From: Lindgomyces ingoldianus
Lineage: Eukaryota > Ascomycota > Dothideomycetes > Pleosporales > Lindgomycetaceae
Direction of reading: 5' to 3'
Length of the DNA: 64,000 nt
Assembly: GCF_010093535.1 (NCBI RefSeq)
Contig: NW_022985163.1
Location: forward strand, 1,450,274 to 1,514,273
Part shown: positions 56,050 to 64,000 of the stretch, piece after piece
How the letters are laid out: every line of letters starts with the position of its first letter
How positions within the stretch are numbered: the first letter of the stretch is position 1
Made by a program: the position numbers and the translations under genes
The notes under the pieces: model-generated
Told to the model about the DNA's origin: nothing
The model's input: the letters and a program-made list of their open reading frames with translations, nothing else
Database searches by the model: none

Positions 56050-57936
56050 GCGTACACTTATAGTTGCGTTAAGCAGCTTGTTGCAGTCCTGTCCTATCAC
56101 CACAACCACATTTGCTGTTATAGACTAAGCTTGACAGGCAAGCAGATATTATTCTATGCCTAAGCAGCTAAGAGCAGTGTCTCTTGCTCTACCTTTTATG
56201 CTTGTAAGCGTAGATAACTATTAATAAAGACTAAGGCTTAACACTAGCAATACTTTACTCTAAAGGAGGAAACAGCTTTAGCTAAGTTTTTGTTACTAAT
56301 AGCTTATCTTAGGCACCTAGTGCAGATAAAGTACATGCCTTTGCTAGCCTTTAGCCTTGCCTGTTAGTAGTCTATAACAAAAAAACTAATTAAGCCCCTA
56401 CATAAGAACTAGGCTTAAGCCTTTAAAACATGTTATCTAAAGCTTAAAGTAAAAAAGGTTTAAGTAATTAACTAAAAACACTATAAAAATAATGTATATC
56501 TTAAGATTATAAAGTAGTTTAAGGTAATTAAAACAGTTCTACAAGATCTAGCTATTTAGCTAGAAAATGTATACAACATAGATAAAACAGAAGTTATGCT
56601 AAGTATGCTTAGGTCTGTTAAAGTCCTTGTAGGTAAGAATAACCTTTAGGACTATAGAGGTGCAGGTGTTAAGCAGACAATAGTAACTGCTATTAAGTGC
56701 ATTAGCGCTAATAGTAGGTTGCTGCTGCCTCTTATTATCTAGCTAGCTTTAACGCACTAAAGCAACTAGACTACATACTTAACCCCTAGATAGCATTATA
56801 GGCATTCTAAGAACAGATATAATAACTCTAAGATTAGCTTAAAGTAGCTTAAATATGTCTTTTATCTCTAAACTTATTAACAAGCTAACTAAAAACTACA
56901 AGTGCTTATTTCTAACAGCTTTAGAACGCATAAGACACTAAAAGTTTTAGAGTTTTGCTTTAAAAATAACATTATATTATGTTAACTTCCTTCTTACACC
57001 TTTTATAAGCTCTAGCTATGCAATGTTAGAGTCTTTACGCCCTTAAAGATAGCCTATTATAACAAAGTTAAATAATTATACTAAGGCAGTTTAAATACAG
57101 TAGGCAAGGAACATTTCACCTTACTATATAAGCTGGCAAGGGAGAAGGTGATAATAAAGAGGAATATTCTTACTAGCTAGGCTATAACTAGCTTGTTTCT
57201 GTTTAACCTAGAGAGAGTACTTAAAGCTACGCCTAAGCTAATAGCTTAACTAATAGTCCTAAGAACTAATAAAATGCCTTGTCTATAGAACAATGCACTA
57301 TAAACGCTTATAACACTAGTGTTACTAATAGCTCTTACATTATTGCATAATCTAATTAACTAGGATGCTTTTGTGCTTAATAAACAAAGCAAACAGCGTA
57401 TACAGAGGCATGTATAGAAGCTTGCAAGTGCTGCTTAAATATCCTTTACTAAATATACCCTTTTACAAGATTAAAATTAATTTTTATATTAGATAAATAA
57501 TAAAGCTAAAGTTTACTAATTAACCTAATAAGTAGTCTTAGGTAAGGCAAAGGTAATAAGCTTTAAAGACCTTAAAAAGGCATAAGCAAAGCGTGCTAAG
57601 AAGGATAAAGCTACTGCAGGCAAGCAAAAACGCAGTTGTAAGCGCAAAAGTCCTGCGCTAGAGGGTATGCTAGACCTAGAAACTAAAATAATGTAGATAA
57701 CTAAAGTGCTAATGTTAATGCTAGAGCTAGAGTTAGAGCTAAAGCTAAAACATAGTTATAAGCGCAAGAATTCTGCGCCAGAGGCAGGTATGCTAGACCT
57801 AGAGACTAGAATAATGTGGATAACTAAAGTGCTAACACCAATGCTAGAGCCAGTGCTAGAGCTAGTACCAGAGCCAGTCCCAGAGCCAGTCCTAGAGCCG
57901 GGGCAATGGAGGGCCCTAGTGGCGCAGATAATATAG
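56050..57936 (+). pseudogene. pogo/Fot1-type DDE transposase relic
   Basis: One plus frame runs without indels from about 56100 to TAG 57934-57936. N-terminal HTH: SSVSCSTFYACKRR (~56175) and YFTLKEETALAKFLLLIAYL (~56245). CENP-B-like part: KKLIKPLHKN, YKNNVYLKIIK. DDE core: NVYNIDKTEVMLSML (first D kept, 56581-56583), DYRGAGVKQTIVTAIKCISA, YNNSKISLK, then LISNSFRTHKTLKVLEFC (~56905), where the family has a D-G-F (second D changed to N), and VGKEHFTLLYKLAREK (~57100). C-terminal basic stretch KRAKKDKATAGKQKRS and an un-mutated Pro/Glu repeat tail (PVPEPV units) to the stop. Start codon and TIRs not found. The Gypsy element inserted just upstream, so part of the 5' region may lie left of 50338. 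The open frame 57706-57936 is its C-terminus. Confidence 0.88.
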
Positions 57937-58520
57937 GGCAGAGTTTAAGTATAATTAGTTAAGTTGCTTTAATAGTAGTGTTAGGTTAAAACATGTATAG
58001 TTTATATAAAAAAAACATGCAAAATTACATTACTTTATTAAGTAATTATTAGTTTCTAAATATAGTCCTAGGTTAGATTTTAATTATTCTAAGCATGTAA
58101 TCTGTAAGAGAGGAAGCTAGCAGTTGCTAGAGACCTAGTAACAGGACAAAGGAGCAGCCTAATCTAACGCACTAGCTTGCTATGTAATTAATAAACTAAC
58201 TGCTTATTTACTCCCTTTGTCTAGTATGCTTGCTAAGATATCTTACCTTATTTAATTACGCGCATTTAACATGCGTTAACCCGCAGGGTTTTCTAGGCAG
58301 CCACTCATGCACGTTGTGATCGCACCGCTAAAAGCTACCAACGTGCAGACGCTTAATGCATATCTTGTCCTAGCTAACTAACACAGCTGTGTTATCTGTC
58401 CTATAGTGTATATATAAGAGCGCCTTCTAGGCAACCTTAAAGTTATTTCTTATCCTATTACTCTTACTTTATAATTTATATAAACTTTACTGTCTACCTT
58501 ACTTAAAACTTAGCCTTACT
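57937..58520. other. Mutated DNA then less-mutated upstream region of zinc-ribbon copy B
   Basis: 58265-58420 is GC-richer (CAGCCACTCATGCACGTTGT, GATCGCACCGCTAAAAGC) and contains GTGTATATATAAGAGCGCC at ~58407, a good TATA-type promoter element about 110 bases before the zinc-ribbon frame. No other gene seen. Confidence 0.5.
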
Positions 58521-58664
58521 ATAGTAATTGTTATCTCTTCTAAGCTAGAGAACTTAGTAAAATGTCTAAAATATAGATACAATAATATAACAGGTAAAAT
58601 AACCTGTAAGGTAGTCCTAGAAGACAAAAGTATTTAGAGAGCTGCGCTTTTAACTATAGCTTAA
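58521..58664 (+). pseudogene. Zinc-ribbon mini-protein, copy B, RIP-inactivated
   Basis: Homologue of 22935-23081 in the same frame register: the ATG is now ATA (58521), YNNITGK and CGAALP-equivalent RAALL are kept, the second Cys is Tyr and the fourth Cys is TAG. The stop is one codon earlier (TAA 58662-58664). Some differences are not transitions, so the two copies had diverged before mutation. The downstream neighbour on the opposite strand is APH copy B. Confidence 0.6.
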
Positions 58665-58800
58665 ATTAGTAAGTGTTTTATAATTTAAATGCTAAAGTCT
58701 ATAATAACTGTTATTAGGTGCAACTTATTAAGCAGTAATAGAGTAATAGGTAGCGTATTAGCAACAGAAGCTTTTAGGACCTTATATTATATTATAATAC

Positions 58801-60345
58801 TTAACAGTTTAGCTATTTTATGTAGCTACCTAAATAATCTTTAAACCTATACTCTTCTAGTTGTAAGGCTGGGATGGCGCTTACGTGTAAGGCCGAGATG
58901 GTGCTTACGTGCGACGGGTATATATACTATTCTGTACGCAATAATTAACTGTTAGTTAATTATTCGCACCTTTTTAGTTATATTAGAGTAGTGGTACAGA
59001 GCTCTGTCCTTACATAATAATTAACTAACAACAAGGACAGTCGCGCGTTTGACCCACACCTTAGACAGCTTTGCTAGTTTTTAGACTGAAACGTGAGGCG
59101 GCCTCTTCTGGCGCCACGTTGTAGCTGCTGGGAGGTCTAGTGTGTATGGCTTAGCTGGCGTGGCCACTGAGCGTTGCGTTGTGTTTATCCCGCGCCTCTG
59201 GGCCGCAGGTGGTCAGCCTCTAGCCGGTAACCGAGACATGCGCATAGGCGCCTCTGAGCTGCGGGTAGGTCATGTGACGCCTGGGACATGCGTCTGCTAA
59301 GAAGGGGGATAATGTAAGGCTGGGATGGCGCTTACGTGTAAGGCCGAGATGGTGCTTACGTGCGACGGGTATATATACTATTCTGTACGCAATAATTAAC
59401 TGTTAGTTAATTATTCGCACCTTTTTAGTTGTATTAGCGTAGTGGTACAGAGCTCCGTCCTTACACTAGTGCTTTTTAAACCTCTAACTTTTACTAAGTT
59501 AGATTGTTAGTAGCTAAAGTAGATAAATTTATCTCTAAAGACACTTAAAACTTAGTTTATATCTAGCCCTTTAGAAAGAACCCTAATATTTTAAAATCTA
59601 TAAGCCTTATATTTCCTACTACTAAATTATCCTCTATAATAATGTTAGTAGGTCCTAGGTTACTATAAAAAAAGATAAAGCTTAAACAGTCTATCCCTAT
59701 CTCTTTAGATATAGCTTAAATAGAGCTAAAATTACTACTCCTATAAGCTTAAAGGTAGTATTCTAGCACATCTTAACTATTAACACTACCTAGTTAATCT
59801 CCTTTCTATTGCCCTATCTCCTTATAGATGTCTACTATAACTTTTATATAGTAATATTGCCACCTTTTATCTAAGCTTAGCTAAGCTGTATTAAGAGTTT
59901 GCCCTAAAAGTCTTTTAAAAAATAAATACAAGTAATCCTTCTTTATAATATAGCAGATAATAGTAGGTATATTAAAGTTTAGTTGTTAATTTTACATGTA
60001 GTCTAAAGTAGCTAATTCTAGTGTAACTCCTTCCTTAATGTACCTAATCTTATAGAGCGCACTAGTTCCTATGGCCTAAACAGTAGACGCATTGCTAGCT
60101 TTATAGACTAGCTTAATATAGGGGCTACTTAACAGCAAAGTTGCAGGATGCTGTGCTAGTGCTTTTATAATAGTGTAGCTTAAGTTCTTACCTTTATTAA
60201 TTTACATAGCTGTACATAACTAACCTAGTAATTAATAAAGTATAAAGCTGCTAATAAGCTAAGTATCTAAATTAACCTATTTTAAAGTCTAACTAATATA
60301 AGCTTTACCCTACTTGCAGACAAGTACTATTGCATAGTAGAGGAG
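58801..60345 (-). pseudogene. APH/choline-kinase-like relic, copy B, split by a TRIM
   Basis: Homologue of 23291-24240 on the minus strand. Readable: GKAYIS, VNLDT*LISSFI (~60280), the catalytic loop FYSNLGPTNIIIEDN (~59640-59685; family H-x-D-L-x-x-x-N, here H to S/Y-like and D to N) and LIDFKILGFF (~59590), where the metal-binding D is kept. NLSTLATNNLT follows. At 59466-59470 the frame is interrupted by the 604-bp TRIM and resumes left of it (LEEYRFKDY, matching RAYRFKDH of copy A), ending near TAA 58801-58803. The TRIM therefore landed in coding sequence near the C-terminus. Start not fixed. Confidence 0.8.
58857..59470 (+). mobile_element. TRIM: 604-bp miniature LTR retroelement, target duplication CTAGT
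   Basis: Two 153-bp LTRs (58862-59014 and 59313-59465), both TGTAAGGCTGGGATGG...GTCCTTACA, almost identical, enclose 298 bases; perfect CTAGT duplications at 58857-58861 and 59466-59470. AAGAAGGGGGATAA directly before the right LTR is a polypurine tract and gives plus orientation. The interior has no coding capacity, so it depends on another element's enzymes. Each LTR holds GGGTATATATACTATTC (TATA-like) and the near-palindrome AATAATTAACTGTTAGTTAA. The interior contains a 24-bp imperfect duplication (GCGCCTCTGGGCCGCAGGT / GCGCCTCTGAGCTGCGGGT). GC-rich and unaffected by RIP. Confidence 0.94.
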
Positions 60346-60480
60346 AATATGGCGGGAAACTTTAGGACAGTGGTCCCTGGGTTCCTAAACAGAGCAGCAC
60401 GCTCGCAGAGAGGAAGAGTAGCAGCAGACTTAGAAACAGGGCTAGCAAGTGCGCAAAGAGGGTGTTAATAAGGTCTACTA
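60346..60480. other. Un-mutated island next to APH copy B
   Basis: GAATATGGCGGGAAACTTTA, GTCCCTGGGTTCCTAAACAG and CACGCTCGCAGAGAGGAAG keep CpG, TGG and CCT words. No open frame of note and no LTR ends found. Confidence 0.5.
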
Positions 60481-61743
60481 CAAGTTGCGCCTTACTAGCA
60501 AGCTTATTAATAAATTAAGAGTTTACAGGTAGTAGGTAGTTTAAATAAGCTTTTAGAGATACTTAGCAGCAGTAGAGGTAAAAGGTACGTGTCTACATAG
60601 TTAGAGGACTTTACTAAGGATTTGTTAACACTTTATTACAGCTTAGGTAGCAGATAAATATTATTTTAGGCTAAGTATTTTTATTATCCTAAACCGCGTA
60701 GGGCTTAGCTTAGAAAAAGGGCTAGCTACAGGCGTTCTAAGCCATAGATTATACTTAGCTTACTTATAAGTAATAAATTACTTATAAACTATGCTTTATT
60801 AACTTAGCTTAGCCTAAGATCCCTAACTAGTTTAGTTAGAGGTACTAACTAGGGTAGTAAACTTACATAAATTTGCGCGCTATAGAAGGTATAAAGCTAA
60901 TAATAGCTTATAGCGCTATTATAAGGCTCTTAGGTTTAGATAATACCCTCTCTAAGTATTATAAGTGCTAAGAGCCTATATGCAGTTTTATAGAAAAAAA
61001 ACACTGTTATATATAATAAAAAAAATCTTTGTAACCTAAGCATAATAGCATTAATGTAATTATAATTTTTAGGTAGGAGGGGCTCTAAGTATTTAGAAAT
61101 AGGTGTGGCAAAAGTATTTAGAGAGCTATAGTATATATTAATATAGTGTAAGGAGACTGCGTCTCTAGAAGTTAAAGTACCCCTTATGTGTCCTAGCATG
61201 CAGGGTGTCTTGCTACGCTATAGGGGATGTTACGCTGTAAGAGATGTTACCTTTATTAGTTTTTTAATAATTACAGCTATAATAACTATAGTACTTTAAC
61301 TTATTTTTAAATTATTTCTAGCTACCTAGTTTATTATAGCGCTTAGAATAATTCTTTTACTTCTTAATACAATAGTTATAGCAGCAGTTAGTGTAGGGAT
61401 AGTAAAGAAAGTATTAGATAAGGTAGTAGCTATAGCTTGCGCTAGTTTTGCTTATAACATAGTCTAACTACTTTCTTATGCGTTTAATAGAAAGCTAGCT
61501 ATTTTATTACTAGCATTAAGCGCAAAGACTATTTCTGCTAAGTAATAAGGTAAGAGTACTATCTGCTAACAAAAAAACTATTAAGGGTTTAAGTTTTAAA
61601 CTAAGAAAGTAAGTGTATTATTTATATAATTAGAAGAATTAAAGTGTATAAACTTAGTATTAAAAGTGTTTATAGCTACACAGGGACTTTAGAAACTAGA
61701 TTATATTAAAGTGTAGTTAAGGCCTAAAAATATAAACTAAACA
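60481..61743. other. RIP-mutated DNA, no gene recognised
   Basis: Stop-dense. The open minus frame 60936-61199 (87 codons, MLGHIRGTLTSRDAVSLHY) has weak protein character and ends against the TIR-like motif at 61205-61233; not called as a gene. Confidence 0.35.
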
Positions 61744-62091
61744 ATGTCTTCTACTGCTGCAGTAACATTATTAGGGGAAAACACTAAGTTACCTTTTACA
61801 CTAACTTGTACTACATAGGTTTTTGCTTAGCTAGCTAGTGTAGAAGTAGGTACAAAAGGAAATAATAGCAAGGTAGTAGTTAGCATAGAACTAACTTTAG
61901 CTATTAAAAAAAGGCCTTGTAAAAACACTACTTATAAGGTAGTTAGTTATGCCCCTATACTAGCGCTATTTAGTTTATTTATTAAAAGGGATATAGTAGA
62001 TGCTAGTAAAAAGAAACGCTAGCTTTTAATAGTTAGTATACTTATTACTTTATTTAGCGTTTTAGTTATTTTATTAGGATTTAGCAACTAA
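61744..62091 (+). pseudogene. Small membrane-protein-like relic ending in poly(A)
   Basis: ATG 61744 to TAA 62089-62091, 115 codons, with only three internal TAG stops. It reads MSSTAAVTLLGENTKLPFTL, LASVEVGTKGNNSKVVVSI, KKRPCKNTTYKVVSYAPI, RDIVDASKKKR and ends with a hydrophobic stretch LLIVSILITLFSVLVILLGF, a likely C-terminal membrane anchor preceded by basic residues. The stop codon runs directly into an A tract (19 A in all). A coding end fused to poly(A) is what a reverse-transcribed mRNA or a LINE/SINE 3' end would leave. Family not recognised. Confidence 0.45.
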
Positions 62092-62109
62092 AAAAAAAAA
62101 AAAAAAAAA
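62091..62109 (+). repeat. Poly(A) tract of 19
   Basis: Nineteen consecutive A directly after the relic's TA of TAA; the longest homopolymer in the window. Confidence 0.85.
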
Positions 62110-63870
62110 GAGCTAGCTAGACAACACTTTTTTAGTAAAGTAGCTTATATGTAAGCTATACATTAATTAACATATTTAAAGCCTAATACTCTAGGTTAAC
62201 GCCGCAATAGGCTGCCTTAAGAAGAGAAAGAAAAAGAAGAGAGGAAAGCATGTTTATGTTAACATCTAAAACTTAAATAGTAACTATATATATGCAGTCT
62301 AATATTCTAATACTGCGCATATCTCTAATTAGCGCAAGATTTTAATTTGCTTTACAGACAGAGACGCATTTAGAACATAAAGAGGATAACACTATATAGT
62401 CTCTAGTTAAAGTAGTAGTTAGCTTATTATAGACTAACTACAAATTTTATTGCCCTTCTTCTATCTTTTACTAATAAGTGTTACTTACTTAAAGACTTTA
62501 TATCTAAAAGTGTGTAAACCTTTTACTCTAACAGCACTTAAACATAGTAGGGAACAGGAAATAAATTATAATAAGTAAGGTAGAGAGGATCTTACTATGT
62601 AATACTGCGCTAATTACTCTAAGAAACTGCAGTTATTCTAATACTTTACTAGAAGGACTAGGCAGATTATTTACTTTATAATCTCTTTAACATTTAAGAA
62701 GGTATAGTAAATGTAAATCTTTAGGTAGACAAAATTATAGAAGAAAAAGTTATAGAAAATAGCAAAGAATATAAAGTAATTTAAAAGTGTTTATAAGTTC
62801 CTAATATAGACTTAGTACTAGGCTGCTAGAAGGTTAAACTAGAATAAAATAGCAATACATTTTTATTCTTTTCTGCTAAACTTAAATAATTAAGCAATGT
62901 TTTTAACTCTATTACTTAGCGCCTCTCTTTTGCTTTACTTGCATAGTAGGTAAGTGTTGCAGCTGTACATTTAGAACATAGTATTTTTTCCCTAGCTAAG
63001 CGTAGCGGCTACGTAGCGTACTAGCAGTTGTTTTTACCTAGAACCAGTCTTAGAATTGCGTTTTAACTAGCTTCTATGTAAGGCTATACTTTATGCGTAG
63101 TAGAACAAGATATTTGTCTTTAACTTTAAGGCCTTTGCTTAAGAGATAGAGGTAAAATTTAAAATAATTCTAAGATAAAAGTAGAGGGAGGTACATTCTC
63201 TTTAGCTACAGCTTTTATAGCGTTAGGTTGTAAACACGCAGTGTTTTTAAGCAGTTTTTTGCTATGTGCACCTTTAAGTAAGGGTTAAATTATTTTTTTA
63301 ACTTATGTATAAAGTACTTATTTATAGCACTAAACTCTAAGCCTAGAGGCTTAGCTAAATATTAAATTATTCTAGCTATGTTTACTATCTACTTTAGATT
63401 TGCAAACTCCTTCTAATCTATACTAGCACTATATCTGCGCTTACGTAGTTAAATAAGTTTAGAGGTAGAAATTAGAATTAAAAAGTTACATAGAATAAGT
63501 AGTAAATCCTTAGGGATAGATATCTAGATTAATTTGTTAGAATTACATAAATTAGAGTCTAAGTTTGCTGTGTTAAATAGAACATAATTAATATAATTAC
63601 ATAGAGTTAAAAGATGCTTCTAGAGACACTAGAAAAGCATTAAATCTGCAAAGTTTGCTGCTATATTAGAATTTAGAAGTTGCTTAAAGTCTGTCTAGGT
63701 AAAGCTTTTGCTCTAGAATATCTCTAGGTAGTTGTTACGCAGCTTAATTACTACAGCCTGTACTGTAATTATGTTATCTAAGCAAGTTGCTCTAAAGACA
63801 GCTATAGCTTTAACAATGTTCTCTATTGTAGGCTAGAAGAAGATAAGAGGAGGAATAAGAAGGTAAATAT
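62110..63870. other. RIP-mutated DNA, no gene recognised
   Basis: Stop-dense, AT-rich. Small GC patches near 62205 (CGCCGCAATAGGCTGCC) and 63000 (CGTAGCGGCTACGTAGCG). Nothing assignable. Confidence 0.35.
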
Positions 63871-63876
63871 AATAGG

Positions 63877-64000
63877 AGGTGAAGATGATAGAAGGTGAAG
63901 ATGATGGGAGGTGAAGATGATGGGAGGTGAAGATGATGGGAGGTGAAGATGATGGGAGGTGAAGATGATGGGAGGTGAAGATGATGGGAGGTGAAGATGA
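63877..64000 (+). repeat. 16-bp tandem repeat, continues beyond the window
   Basis: Units of AGGTGAAGATGATGGG, about 7.7 copies; the first is degenerate (GATAGA), the rest identical, and the last is cut by the window end. Purine-rich on this strand. Near-identical units mean recent expansion and no RIP. Confidence 0.9.

Noticed and set aside
60936..61199. Minus-strand 87-codon frame
   Set aside because: Weak protein character, no motif, and no homologous copy in the window; likely a chance opening.
1..64000. Giant mobile element (Starship-type) captain recombinase or CRISPR array
   Set aside because: No tyrosine-recombinase block and no regularly spaced repeat-spacer structure could be read; the tandem repeats present have no unique spacers.
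1..64000. tRNA or rRNA genes
   Set aside because: No cloverleaf with conserved B-box (GGTTCGAATCC-like) sequence and no rRNA-conserved block was noticed on either strand by eye; a covariance-model scan would be decisive.

Overview
This window looks like an AT-rich, gene-poor block of a filamentous ascomycete genome (Pezizomycotina, perhaps a Dothideomycete). Almost every reading frame is broken by TAA or TAG. Recognisable protein relics keep their frame for up to 2 kb with no insertions or deletions, and the differences are C-to-T/G-to-A type (Q or W to stop, D to N). That is the signature of repeat-induced point mutation (RIP). TCA/TGA, CCA and TCG are almost absent outside short GC-richer islands. 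I found no intact protein-coding gene and no tRNA, rRNA or CRISPR array. The lineage rests on FunK1-type kinase, fungal pogo/Fot1-type DDE transposase and fungal APH-kinase relics, not on any database search.

Layout. 1-0.75 kb: right half of a pogo-related inverted element whose full copy lies at 46.1-47.2 kb. 1.5-3.2 kb: AAA+ ATPase relic (minus). 3.9-4.2 kb: 12-bp minisatellite. 4.3-14.4 kb: mutated repeat DNA with scattered repeat fragments and one unassigned relic at 13.2-13.7 kb. 14.44-14.79 and 16.00-16.20 kb: two un-mutated solo LTRs, each with a perfect 5-bp target duplication. 16.2-22.8 kb: mutated DNA with short relics and the first of three 447-bp hAT-like MITEs (21.5, 37.2 and 41.5 kb). 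22.9-24.2 kb: convergent pair of a 48-residue zinc-ribbon ORF and an APH-type kinase relic; a second copy lies at 58.5-60.3 kb. 25.4-27.7 kb: FunK1-type protein kinase relic. 28-33 kb: unassigned relics and two complex minisatellites. 33-46 kb: mutated DNA, two MITEs and a two-copy unassigned family. 45.7-47.2 kb: a 199-codon open frame running into a 1.1-kb palindrome built of inverted pogo-like transposase 5' parts. 50.34-56.01 kb: complete but dead Ty3/Gypsy element on the minus strand, with 318-bp LTRs and GTCTT duplications. 56.1-57.9 kb: pogo/Fot1 DDE transposase relic. 58.86-59.47 kb: a 604-bp miniature LTR element (TRIM) inside the second APH copy. 61.7-62.1 kb: small relic ORF ending directly in a poly(A) tract. 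63.88-64.0 kb: 16-bp tandem repeat leaving the window.

History. The FunK1, APH, zinc-ribbon and AAA relics suggest that multicopy host-type gene families, not only transposons, were caught by RIP. The short elements (solo LTRs, TRIM, MITEs) are nearly clean, so they are either younger than the mutation wave or too short to be recognised. The Gypsy LTR pair records the process directly: the outer part of each LTR is preserved and the inner part is mutated.
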